This document shows positions 23,801-33,768 of a stretch of DNA of 64,000 nt, piece by piece (position 1 is the first letter of the stretch; every line of letters starts with the position of its first letter). The translations under genes and the position numbers were made by a program. Under the pieces are notes generated by a model. It was not told where the DNA came from and did not search any database. It saw nothing but the letters and a program-made list of their open reading frames with translations. Origin of the DNA: Eriocheir sinensis. Lineage: Eukaryota > Arthropoda > Malacostraca > Decapoda > Varunidae. Location: NCBI RefSeq assembly GCF_024679095.1, contig NC_066520.1, forward strand, positions 14,012,209-14,076,208, written 5' to 3'.

Positions 23801-24560
23801 AAGGAAGGAGGAATGACGAAACTGAAATAGGAGGAAATTATGAAGAATAGCGTTGGAGGGATGGAGGAACGGAGGAAGATTATGAGAAGGAAGTAAAGGA
23901 AGGAAGGGAAGACGGGGAGCCACTTGTGAAGGAGTTTTAGTCAGAGAGCGGAACAGGAAAAGGGGAAAGGGCATAATGGTGGCAACGGGTCGGAAAGTAG
24001 AGAAAAAAAAGGTGAAGGAAGAGAAGGGAACGTAGGAGAGACAGAGCTTTAAAGAATAGGCGAAGGCTGGGAGGGTGAAGAAAATAGTCTGGGAGCAAAG
24101 AAAAGTGAATAGGGGGTAAATAATAAGGAACACAGACTGGGAATAAAGTGAGGCTGAGAGAAAAAAAGATAGGCTCGAAGTAAAGGAAAAGTGATGAGAA
24201 GGAAAGAAGAGAGTCTGTGAAAGAGAAGATGGGTGAGGGAAAGAGGGGAGATAGGGGTAAGGAATGGCTGGCGAAGAGGAAAGATGAGAGAGCAGGGATG
24301 AGGGAAGTGATTAGCAAAAGAAAGACAACAACAACAGTTATGACAAAATGAAAAGCAAGACAGCAAGAGCAAGACAATGAGAGACTGAGAGGGAAAGAAA
24401 AGAGAAAATCGGAGTGAGAGAAAGAGGGAGGATGAATGTAAAGTCGACAGGGAGGAAAAAAAAAAGAGAAAATGGAAGTGACGGAAGGAGGAAAGTTGAT
24501 GCGGAGATAGAGAAGGAGAGAAAACTAGGAGGGAGGGCAAGAGGTGGGACGCGGGGTTAT
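23800..24560. repeat. Polypurine-rich domain
   Basis: G/A-rich + strand; minus-strand frames are Phe/Ser/Leu/Pro-only artefacts. Confidence 0.82.
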
Positions 24561-25100
24561 AAGGGAAGTCTGAGGGCAAGAAAGAGCGTTCAGGATTGCC
24601 CGTCTACATTACCTCTTTGGGCACGCGATTCCGCCATTTCCCGAACCGAGGACTGGAATCACGAAACGACCTGAAGAACGGCCGTGAAGAGAGTCGGCTG
24701 TGGTGGTGGTGGTGGTGTTGGTGGTGGTAGTGCAGGTGTTTGGGAGAAAGAGAGAGAGAGTCAAGGAGGAGGGGAAGGGAGACGGGGATAGAGAAAGAAA
24801 GGTAGAGAGAAAATTACGTCTGATGTTAAGGAAGGTTTTTGATATGAGATGAACGGGAAGAGGACAGAGACGGGGAGAGGGTGTTGATAAGTCTGAAAGG
24901 AAGAAAAATAACTGTAGTAGTGGTAATAGTAGTAAGAGTGGCATTGTTTAGTAGTAATAGTATGGACAACTCTATTAGTAGCACCATTAGGCAACAACAT
25001 GGCGTACACAATAAAAAAGGAGCAAATTTGTGAGTGGCTTAAGCTGAGGGAAGGTGTGCTAAGGCGGTTACGAGGCGACAATGAGAGCGGGGAGCGGCGT
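24561..25100. other. Mixed DNA with TGG repeats
   Basis: GGT/TGG repeats at 24698-24732 and TAGTAG-like repeats near 24910-24960, otherwise purine-rich. No gene. Confidence 0.45.
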
Positions 25101-25104
25101 GAAG

Positions 25105-25265
25105 CGTGTGAGTGCGCGCTAAGCTGTTTCTCATTAAAATATTAGTTATGGCGCGGAGCTTGCGTATTCGCGGCCATAAATGACGATTAAGCCAGACAGA
25201 GGCGGTCACGTTAGCGTCAGATTGCAGCGTTTTGGTCTAATTTTAAAGACGTGAACACCGGTAAA
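25105..25265. promoter_or_regulatory. Complex GC-balanced island, candidate conserved noncoding element
   Basis: Non-repetitive sequence with several homeodomain-type cores (CATTAAAATATTAG, GGCCATAAATGACGATTAAG) in an otherwise simple-sequence neighbourhood. Regulatory function is only an inference. Confidence 0.25.
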
Positions 25266-25809
25266 CACTTGCCTCACACAACAAAGGTTACGCCCGCACG
25301 ACCTACCTTTGTGTGTGCCTCAGGAAGGGATAAACATGTGCTGTACGTGAGGCGTCAAGTGAGTTATGCAGGGCGAGACCTTGAACACGACGAGGCGGCT
25401 GCGCTACACTGGTGTCAGGAGCTGCGTAACCAGATTGTCGCACTTAGCCTCTTAGACCCCAAAAACTGACTCCTCCACTCCAATAACTACATTTATTTAT
25501 AGTTTCCGTTCAAAAGTTTAATTATTAGTGTCTTTTTGCTATAGTTAAGTGTCTAAAAACGGTAAATACTATGGTGGATACGATAATATGGCAACGCTGG
25601 TCAGGGGTGGGGTATCGCCTTGGTTGACTTAAGGGCAGAAGAAAGTATCATCTTGAGGGGAGAATCAAAACAACTCTCCATCGGAAATTGACTTCCCTTC
25701 TCGCCACTCTGTTCTGTTATCTTTTATAGGAGCAGTTCTTAGTGGGCTTAATCGTTTTCTTATATTGTTTTTGCCCTCTAGCTATTTATTTTACTTTAAT
25801 TAAAAAAAT
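25266..25809. other. Unique intergenic DNA
   Basis: Complex sequence. A 72-codon + frame (25251-25469) has a mixed composition but matches no family I know; it may be chance. Confidence 0.4.
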
Positions 25810-26035
25810 ATACGGACATATTCCTAAACATTTCGGTGCCAAAGTACACACATTCGTTTCCACTCCGCCCGCGATTCGAACCTGGGGCATCTTAGTTATG
25901 AGCCGAACGAACTAACCACTGTGTGTTGAGCATTTCCATAGGTAGTTTTATGACCCTGGTGGTGGTTTGACAAAGCTTATCCTCTTTGGCTTTTGGAAAT
26001 AGTTGATGTGCGTTGATAATACCGCGTAGTTTTTC
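25810..26035 (+). mobile_element. Dispersed element family B, copy 3 (fragment), with a tRNA-like insert
   Basis: CCTAAACATTTCGGTGCCAA and, later, ATTTCCATAGGTAGTTTTATG, ACCCTGGTGGTGGTTTGACA and a CTCTTTGGCTTTTGGAAATAG-type end match family B. Between them, 25858-25920 on the minus strand resembles the 3' half of a tRNA, with a CTCATAA anticodon-type loop and GGTTCGAATCGC B box. Confidence 0.65.
25858..25920 (-). mobile_element. tRNA-like SINE module
   Basis: The minus strand reads CAGTGGTTAGTTCGTTCGG, CTCATAACTAAGATGCCCC and AGGTTCGAATCGCGGGCGG. The B box is good, while the acceptor and D-arm are incomplete, so it is not an intact tRNA gene. Confidence 0.55.
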
Positions 26036-26040
26036 TTATT

Positions 26041-26800
26041 GAACATAAGAACAGAAGAACATAAGAACGTAAGGAGTCTGCAAGAGGCCGGTTGGCCTAT
26101 ACAAGGCAGCTCCTGTACACTCAACCCCACCTTACCTCACCATCCATGGCTTTATCTAACCTATTCTTGAATGTATCTATGGTATTGGCACCCACAACAT
26201 GGCTCCCAAGCCTGTTCCATTCGTCCACCACTCTATTGGTGAACCAATTCTTGCCTATGTCTTTGTTGAATCTGAATTTGTCTAACTTAAAACCATTGCC
26301 ACGCGTCCTACCTGGCTCTTTTACTATCAAAATCTTAATGACATCCCCTTTATCAAAGCCCTTCATCCATTTATAGACTTCGATCAAGTCTCCTCGCAAC
26401 CTTCGCCTTTCTAGAGAGTGTAGATTTAAATGCTTCAGCCTGTCTTCGTAAGGCAAGTTTCTCACCCCCTGAATCATCTTTATCATCCTCCTCTGTACAG
26501 ATTGTAACATCTTGATATCCATTCTATAGTAGGGGGACCAGAACTGAACTGCATAATCGAGATGAGGTCTAACTAGTGCTAAGTAAAGTTTGAGGATGAT
26601 GACAGCGCTCCTATTGCTTACGCTCCTTGAGATGAAACCCAGTACTCTGTTTGCCCGATTTTTAGCCGGAATGCATTGAGCCCTAGGACGGAGGTCAGCG
26701 CTCACTAGCACTCCTAAGTCTCTCTCACGCCCAGACCTGCTTAGAGGAGTGTCATTTAAGGAGTAATTGTGTGAGGGGCTATTCCTCCCTACACTCAAAA
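26041..26800 (-). mobile_element. CR1-like non-LTR retrotransposon, 5'-truncated 3' end
   Basis: A minus-strand frame, uninterrupted from about 26795 to the TGA at 26121, encodes the region just after the reverse transcriptase palm and the ORF2 C-terminus. Diagnostic runs are RERDLGVLVSADL, ANRVLGFISRSV, LYLALVRPHLDYAVQFWSP, VQRRMIKMIQG, YEDRLKHLNLHSLERRRLRG and the end WFTNRVVDEWNRLGSHVV. This order is typical of the CR1 clade. After the stop the element ends in short TTCTTATG-type repeats (26041-26075), as CR1 elements do. The catalytic FADD box and endonuclease are missing, so this is a dead-on-arrival copy. The intact frame suggests recent insertion. Confidence 0.9.
26121..26795 (-). pseudogene. 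CR1-like ORF2 C-terminal remnant
   Basis: About 225 codons of the LINE ORF2 3' end without stops or frameshifts. The reading frame runs on to 26927, but those extra residues are non-LINE flanking sequence. There is no catalytic RT core, so it cannot be functional. Confidence 0.88.
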
Positions 26801-26927
26801 GTTGGTAAAACGCGAAGAGTAAAAAAATATTCAGGATAACAGATGAAAACGTGTCCTTATATGTTATTTGGCGTTTAATAGTTGCTTCTTGCTTCTTATA
26901 AAACACAGTATGCTTCATTTTATTCAA

Positions 26928-27115
26928 CTACTGGAGGAGGAAGAGGAGGAGACTGAGGAGGCGGATGTAAAGGAGGGAGTGGAGGTAAAGCTGGAAGTGG
27001 AGGAGGATGTAGATGGAGGTGGAAGAGGAAGAGGAAGGGAAAGGTCAGGTCATGATCGGAACCTTTCTCGCTGACCCATGATTAAAGGCGCCTCCTCCTC
27101 CATCTTCCTCCCTTG
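26928..27115. repeat. GGA-rich purine DNA
   Basis: GGAGGAAGAGG-type simple sequence that switches to pyrimidines near 27090. Confidence 0.75.
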
Positions 27116-27123
27116 GACCCTGT

Positions 27124-27229
<106 letters not shown>

Positions 27230-27359
27230 GTGATAATAAAAAGATATGATAAATGAAATAAAATAAAAATAAAATAGAACAAAAGTAAAAGAGGTGAAAA
27301 AGAGCAAAAATAACGAGGAAGCATAGAAATTAATAGTCCCGACCTCAATCCTCTTTACC

Positions 27360-27468
27360 TCGTCCTCCTCCTCCTCTTCCTCCTCCTCCTTTTCCTCCTC
27401 CTCCTCCTCCTCCTCCAGCAGTGAACAGGGAGGAGGCGTGGAAGGAGGTCAATAGTTAGGCGAGCAAC

Positions 27469-27567
<99 letters not shown>

Positions 27568-27920
27568 AGAAGTGGTCTCCCTTCTTTCGGTCCTCCTCCA
27601 TTTAGTCTCCACACGCAAGGGACTTTTCCTCTCCTCTCTTCTCCTCTCCTTCCTCTCCTTCCTCCTCCTTCATTCCTCCACTCTCCTCCGTCTCGTCTCC
27701 TTCCCTCATCATCCCACTACAATGAGCATAATCCCTTGGCCACTTCTTTCCCCTCCTTTAATTTCTTCTTTTATCTTTCCTCCTCCTTTTCGTCTCACAC
27801 CGTCCCTCTTTCTCCTCCATGTCCTCCTCCTCCTTTTCCATTCTCTCTTTTTTCCTCCTTGCGGCTTCACCATATTCCTTTCTTCATCGTCCATCTCCTA
27901 CTGCATTTTCCTCTCATTTC
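27360..27920. repeat. (CCT)n, (CA)n and polypyrimidine DNA
   Basis: CCT-rich 27361-27416, pure CA 27474-27565, then C/T-rich DNA to 27920. Confidence 0.92.
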
Positions 27921-27939
27921 TTGACCGGCCTATTCTCTT

Positions 27940-28410
27940 AAACCTCTTGGGCGTTACACACTCACATTTGATAAGGCTTTCGTATAGTGGTTATGGTAGT
28001 ATTTCCACGGGTAGTTTTACGCGTCTAGGGATAGTTTGACAAGGCTTCTGCACCGTGAATGTGAGAAGACGCTCTTGAGAACCCGACTAATCTCCTCTGT
28101 GGCCTTTGGAATTAACCGATTTTCTGTATGTTTTGTTTTTCTTTCACAGGAGCTGCCGATACAAAGGCCTGGCTGGGAGAAATCTCAAGCCACCTGTGAC
28201 ATCAAGCTCAAGATTTAATTGTCACAGGAGCTGCCGATACAAAGGCCTGGCTGGGAGAAATCTCAAGCCTCCTGTGACATCAAGATCAAGATTTAATTGT
28301 TTTGAGAGCCGAAAGTGTCTGAGAATCCGGGTCTTACTTAGTGTTCGGGGTCTGAAGGTCTTGTGTTTTCACCTCAGATTTACTCGCCTTCAGTAGCGCC
28401 AGACCAAAAC
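27940..28410 (+). mobile_element. Dispersed element family B, copy 4 (longest body)
   Basis: It begins GCGTTACACACTCACATTTG with TAAGGCTTTCG. It continues with TTCCACGGGTAGTTTTACG, TAGGGATAGTTTGACAAGGC, TTCTGCACCGTGAATGTGAG, TTGAGAACCCGACTAATCTC and GTGGCCTTTGGAATTAACC. Two tandem 78-bp units follow (28145, 28223) with CACAGGAGCTGCCGATACAA and GATTTAATTGT. The right end reaches about 28400. Confidence 0.7.
28145..28300. repeat. 78-bp direct repeat, two units
   Basis: The two units differ at two positions only and lie inside family B copy 4. Confidence 0.93.
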
Positions 28411-28419
28411 TGCAAGGGG

Positions 28420-28570
28420 CGTGACGCAACTGCTATCTGATACCCGGTACCCGTTTACTACGAGGTATAGAAGAGCGTACGTGTAAGGAGACTGCAAATC
28501 CGTTTCTGCTCCGCCCGGGAATCGAACCTGGGACCTCTAAGTTGTAAGCGGAGCGAGTTAATGTGTGTTG
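28420..28570 (-). mobile_element. tRNA-like SINE fragment
   Basis: The minus strand contains GCTCCGCTTACAACTTAGAG and CCCAGGTTCGATTCCCGGGC, i.e. an anticodon-type loop CTTACAA and a good B box with its stem, followed by a 3' body. The 5' half of the tRNA is missing and abuts a (GA)n tract. Confidence 0.6.
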
Positions 28571-28581
28571 GAGAGGGGGGG

Positions 28582-28586
<5 letters not shown>

Positions 28587-28647
<61 letters not shown>
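28587..28647. repeat. (GA)n microsatellite
   Basis: Pure GA run. Confidence 0.98.
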
Positions 28648-28649
<2 letters not shown>

Positions 28650-28724
28650 TTTATGTTTCCGATTCCTGCCACCAGAGGGCCGCGTCAAGGCAGGCACGCA
28701 AAGCTGGACTGGTCGATAGCGCCT

Positions 28725-29330
28725 CCCCTCGCTCCTCCTCCTCCTCCTCTTCTCTTCCTCCTCCTCTCTTCTTGTCTCCTCCCTTCCCCAACGAAATTAG
28801 ATCACTTGCCATCGCTCACACACCTCCTTCCTCCCCTCCTACTCATTCTTTTCCTCCTCTTCCTCCTCCTCCTCCTCCTTACCTCTTCTATTTCTTCCCC
28901 CTCTTCCTTTTCTCTCTTGCTTTCTTCAATCTTCCTTTTACATCCTTTTATTCTGCAACTTTCTCCTCCTCTTCATCCAGACTTTGCCTCCTCCTTCCTT
29001 CTTCTGTTTCTTCTTTTTCCTCCTCCTTTTTGTTCCTCTCTCATTTTGCCTTCCTCTTCCTCTTTTTCCTTCTCCTCGCTTTCCCTTCTGCTTTTATCAA
29101 TCGCCTGTCATCTTTTTTCCATCATGTCTCCTTCTCTTCATCCACTTGTTCCTTCTTATTTCCTTCTCTTTATATACCTTCCACCTTCCTTATTATTCTC
29201 TACATTTTCTTTTCTGTTTTCCTCTCTGACTACTTTCTTTTGCGGCGTCTTCCACTTTTTCCTTTTTTCGTCTCCCTTTCCTTCCCTTTTCTTTCTTCAC
29301 CATCACATCCTTCTTCCTACACTCGATAAA
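28725..29330. repeat. Polypyrimidine domain
   Basis: C/T-rich for 600 bp, giving two overlapping frames of about 255 codons rich in Ser, Leu, Phe and Pro. Not coding. Confidence 0.85.
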
Positions 29331-29468
29331 TGAGGGAGGTAGAAAGGGAACGAGGATGATTTTGTATTTGGACAAATGAAAAATTAAAAGAAAGGGTGTT
29401 TGCCAAGAGGAGAGATTCGAGGAAGAAATATGAGTAAGAGGAAAACAGGGATTGAAGTACATATCATT

Positions 29469-29530
<62 letters not shown>

Positions 29531-29860
29531 ACATGTGACTAAGGTTCCAAACGAGGCTGTTGGGTACGACGCTCTGACTGACTGACTGGCTGACTGACTA
29601 ACTGAATGACTGACTAAATGAATGGCTGTCTGGTTTGCTCATTAACTTACTAAATAGCTTACTGACTTCCTGACTTACTGACTGACTGAATGACTGACTG
29701 ACTGACAAACTGATTGGCATAGAAAGCTGACTGGGTTGTTGGCTGACTGGCGTACTGGCTTCTCGGCTTCTCTGACTGACTTGACTGACTGACTGACTAG
29801 TTGATACCTTGCAAGTTCAATGTAGCACTCACTCACTCACTCACTCACAACGGTTAAATA
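29331..29860. repeat. (GT)n and degenerate CTGA repeats
   Basis: Pure GT at 29470-29527. CTGACTGACTGA-type repeats at 29570-29800, then CACTCACTCACT near 29827-29850. Confidence 0.88.
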
Positions 29861-29865
29861 ATGAA

Positions 29866-29870
<5 letters not shown>

Positions 29871-29954
<84 letters not shown>

Positions 29955-30055
29955 GAGCGAGAGCGAGAGAATGGAGGAGACCTGACTTCATTACATTAGT
30001 GAGCTGGCCATCGGAGGAGGAGGAGGAGGAGGAGGAGAGAAAAGAGAGGTGATGG
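29871..30055. repeat. (GA)n and (GGA)n
   Basis: GA run 29871-29952, then GGA repeats 30015-30040. Confidence 0.96.
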
Positions 30056-31440
30056 TGGGGTGCAAAGTATGATGTTTTGTCAAGGATTTTTATGTGTATC
30101 TGATTGTCTGACGCGGAGGTGAGGTAGTGGTGGTGATGATGGTGATAGTGGTGGTGATGGCGATGGTGGTGGTGGTGGTGGGGAGGGACTCAACCTCCTC
30201 GTTTGAAAATGTTTTGTTGGGGTCGGGAATTCTTCTTGCTTGTGTTCCTTTCTTTCGTGTTTGAGTGGAGGGGGAAAGAGGAAGAAGAGGAGGAGGAAGA
30301 GGAGGGAGGGGAAGGATCAGGGGGAGAAGAAAGCAGAAGGAAGAGCAGTTTATGTTCAGGAGGAGAAGAAAGGAGAGAAGGTGAAGGGAGGAGAGAGTTG
30401 AACGATTAGAAAGATGAAGAGGAAGTGCAGGAAAAGGAAGAAGAGACGGAGGATGACGAAGATGAAGAAGACAAGAATCAAGAGGAGAAGGAAGAAGAGA
30501 AGGTGAAGGAGGAGAAAATGTAAAGATTATAAAGATGAGGGGCAGAAAGAAGAGGAAGAAAGGGAATAATATTATGAGGAGAAGAGGAGGAGGAGGAAGA
30601 AAAGGATCCGTAGGAGAAGGTTAAGGAAGGAAGGAGTAAAGCGATCAGAAAGATGAAGATGGGGTGAAGAGAGAGGGGGAAGAAGAAGAGTAAAATTAGG
30701 AGAAGGAAATGAGGGAGTAAGATAATGAGGAGTAATAGGAGGAAAAGGAAGAAGAGCAGAAGAAGAAGGTGGAGGGATCAGGAGGAATAGGAAGATAAGG
30801 AAGAAAGGAAGAAGATGGAGAGAGAAGAGAATGAAACGATTAGGAAGGTGAAGAAGAAAAGGAAAAAGAGGAAAATGGAAGAGGGGGAAGAAGATTTAGT
30901 GTTAAAAAAATAAGTAAAAAAAGAAAAAGTGAAAGGAAAACGAGGAGTGGGGGAAAAGGATATTAGAGAGAGGAGGAGGAGGAGGAGGAGGAGGAAGAAG
31001 AGGAGGAGAAGAGGAAATAATAGTGGGTGTCTGCTGGAAAGAAAAGAGAGGTGTTGGGGAGACGAAAATTAGGGAGGGAGGAAGAAAGCGAAGGAGGAAG
31101 AGGAGGAGGAGGAGGAGGAGGAGGAGGGCCAAATGAGGGCGGGAGGGTACACGAAAGACTTTAGGAGGGAGACAAAAGGAGTGGAAGGAAGAAAAAAAAA
31201 GAGCATGCAAGGGAACGCGTCAAAACTGTATCTATTCAGAGTGGAATGATTAGGGGAGTGGAGTGAGGAGTGTGGAGTGAGGGGGAGTGAGTGGAAGGGT
31301 GGAGGAAGGGGAGATGGGGAAGGGGGGAGGGGAAGCAGGAACAGCAGTATAGGAAGGGCAAGGAAATGTGGAGGGGGGGAAGAAAGAAAAGGAAGGAGAG
31401 GAAAAGAAATAAAGAAAGGGGAGAGAAAGAGATAAAGAAA
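30056..31440. repeat. TGG repeats followed by a long polypurine domain
   Basis: GGTGGTGATGG-type repeats at 30117-30182. From 30265 to 31440 the + strand is almost all G/A, with units such as GGAGAAGGAAGAAGAG. Confidence 0.85.
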
Positions 31441-31666
31441 ACAGTGCTCCTTATCCTTTTCTTCTTCTCTATTCGTCATCGTTGTCTTCTTCCTGTGTTT
31501 TTTCTTCCGCGTTCTTCGTCTTCTTCTTCCTCTTCCTCCTTCGTTGTCTTTCTATTCATCCTTCTATCATCTTCTTTCTGTTGTTTTTGTCTGGAGTCTT
31601 CTGTTTTTTCTTGTCCTCCTCCTCCTCCTCCTCCTCCTCCAGACTTCCAGGAGTTAGAGAATTGTA
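31441..31666. repeat. Pyrimidine-rich DNA
   Basis: C/T-rich sequence with CCT repeats at 31614-31638. Not coding. Confidence 0.8.
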
Positions 31667-31667
31667 A

Positions 31668-31698
31668 GAATGCCAGTCAAGGAAGAGCTCAGTCACGT

Positions 31699-31764
<66 letters not shown>

Positions 31765-32140
31765 CGAGAGAGAGAGAGAGAGAGAGCACCCAAAATCTAA
31801 CAACACTCACGAGAACCCCAAAATTTTCTTGGAAGTTGACATTTTCTACGGTTTTTAAAGGTATGCAGAAGCCACAAGCACCTCCTCCTCCTCCTCCTCC
31901 TCCTCCTCCTCCTCTTTCTCCTCTTTCTCCTCCTCCTTTTCCTTCTCCTCCTCCTCCTCCTCGTCCTGACCGTCTACCCTGTCTTATGCTTCTTTTCCTT
32001 GCTCTTACTTCTCCTTCCATCACCTCCTCCTCCTCCTCCTCCTCCTTCTCAAGACGCCCACAGGTTAAGGCGCCCAGGAATGTCAGCTAAGGAAGCGTTG
32101 AGTCACGTGACGTCAGGGCGCGTGTCAGTGACGTCATGAA
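31668..32140. repeat. Partial segmental duplication bracketing (GA)n and (CCT)n
   Basis: Modules at 31668-31702 and 32078-32112 share AATG(C/T)CAG, AAGGAAG and AGTCACGTGACG, each following a CCT-rich tract. Between them lie (GA)n (31704-31786) and (CCT)n (31880-31912, 32019-32045). Confidence 0.75.
32104..32136. promoter_or_regulatory. E-box plus two consensus CREs
   Basis: CACGTG at 32104-32109 overlaps TGACGTCA at 32108-32115. A second TGACGTCA lies at 32129-32136, 21 bp downstream. These are perfect binding consensus sites for bHLH-Zip and CREB/ATF bZIP proteins. No gene is visible nearby, so the role is unknown. Confidence 0.4.
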
Positions 32141-32175
32141 GACTTTACTGGAGAGTGTGACGCTGTTCCAGATCA

Positions 32176-32262
32176 TTGTCATCATCGTCATCATCATCGT
32201 CATCATCATCGTCATCATCATCGTCATCATCGTCATCATCATCGTCATCATCATCGTTGTCA
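32176..32262. repeat. (CATCATCGT)n-type repeat
   Basis: ATC/GTC triplets arranged in a 9-bp pattern. Confidence 0.95.
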
Positions 32263-33420
32263 TTATCTTTTGCATTAGTTGTGTCATTATCATATTTACT
32301 GTTATCATTATTATCCATCTATGTCTACCGTTCCTTCTATTCACACTGCTTCTGTATATCTGTTCACACAATTTCAAACTTCTTCTGTTCATTCGTTATT
32401 CCTTCCATCTCTTTTCGTCTCCTTCATTCCCCTCCATCACTCCTGTATCATATTCTCCTTGTCTCTCTTCTAACGCTTCATCTACTTACATTGTCTCATT
32501 CTCCTTCATCTTTTCCTTGTTTATTTTATTCCATTTCTAATCTGTTTGTCTTCTATCTGTTGCCCTTATCTCATTCATCTCTCTCCTTCACCATTTCATC
32601 CTTTCACTCTGCCTCCATCTCTTTATTTTTTTATTCTCCATCTCTTTTTCTTTGTCTTATTTCCTTCTATCTCTTTCCTCTACTGTTCCTTCCACTCACA
32701 CTCCTGCAATCTCCTCCGTCTTCTCCTCCTTCCTTCTCCAATCTTTTCCTCTGTCCTTCTGTCTCCTTCCTGTCTCTGTCCTCTATCCTTCTCTGTCCTT
32801 CTCTGTCTCCTCTGTCTCTGTTATTTTCCCCCACAGCTTAGGTCACCAGTAGCGTAAGTTAAGGGTAGTAATTTCCTCTTATTTCTCTCTTTACTGTAAA
32901 ATGTCCATGTCCCTTTCTTCCTTAAAGGCACATGGTGTTCTCTTCTAACTATTTCCTGCCGGCACGTTGCCGGAGGGAGAGGTGGGTGGGGAGGAGCCTT
33001 CATCTATTCTGTCCTGTCCTACCACACGTAGATCACTAGTAGTAGCGGTAGTAAACAGACACCCTCGTCATAGACCGACAGGTCTTCTGGTGTCTGTTCT
33101 TCCTATGTATTCCTATGTATTCTCTGTCTCCTTCCTTCTCCAATCTTTTCCTCTGTCTTATTGCCTTCCACCTCTCTCCTCTATTGTTCCTTCCACTCAC
33201 ACTCCTGCAATCTCCTTCGTCTCTTCGTTTCTTAATCCCCATCTCTTTCTTCTGCTGCTCCAACTCCTCCTTCTCCTCCTCTTCCTCCTCCTCCTCCTCC
33301 TCCTCCTCCTCCTCCTCCGCCTCCTCCTCCTCTTCCTCCTCCTCCTCCTCCTCGTCCTCCTCCTCCTCCTCCTCACCATCATCCTCGTCTGCCTTCGCCT
33401 CGTTACCAATCGCGCCTCAG
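32263..33420. repeat. Polypyrimidine DNA with two related segments
   Basis: C/T-rich at 32330-32830 and 33115-33370. TCTCCTTCCTTCTCCAATCTTTTCCTCTGTC and TGTTCCTTCCACTCACACTCC-type phrases occur in both halves (about 32685-32760 and 33125-33210), so the second looks like a partial duplicate. CCT repeats at 33283-33372. A unique stretch lies at 32835-33110. Confidence 0.75.
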
Positions 33421-33765
33421 TAAACACATTATGATCCGTCTATTATAGCTGTTTATTTCAAGCGTGCGTGGCGTGACCTAGCCGTTTCTGCTTCTCCGAG
33501 TCGAGGTCAACACAGTAGGCGAGGTCATCCAGAGGTCAGCTTGGGCGTGCGGTCACAACACAAACAAGGTGGAGCTTTCTTTTTTTTTTTTCTTTTTTTT
33601 TTTACGGCACTTTAATACGAGGGGTAAGAACCGTGTGATTTCTGGATGGGATTTTCACACGCGAATGCTGAGAAGAATGAAAACAAAAATATTATGGTTT
33701 ATTAAAGTCCTGAGCCGAAAATTTGTGTTTTTGGCTTATTTTATGAGAGAGAATGTGTAGTGTGT
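33421..33765. other. Unique intergenic DNA
   Basis: No gene or repeat recognised apart from a poly(T) near 33580-33602. Confidence 0.45.
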
Positions 33766-33768
33766 GAC

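Noticed and set aside
25251..25469. Small 72-codon gene
   Set aside because: No recognisable motif or supporting context; left as unassigned.
26121..26927. Host gene encoding a 268-residue protein
   Set aside because: The recognisable part is the CR1-like ORF2 C-terminus, and the first 45 residues are unrelated flanking sequence.
28508..28560. tRNA gene with a CTTACAA anticodon-type loop
   Set aside because: The T-arm is good, but the 5' half is missing and replaced by simple repeat.
28563..29333. Two overlapping frames of about 255 codons
   Set aside because: Both run through (GA)n and polypyrimidine DNA and lack domain content.
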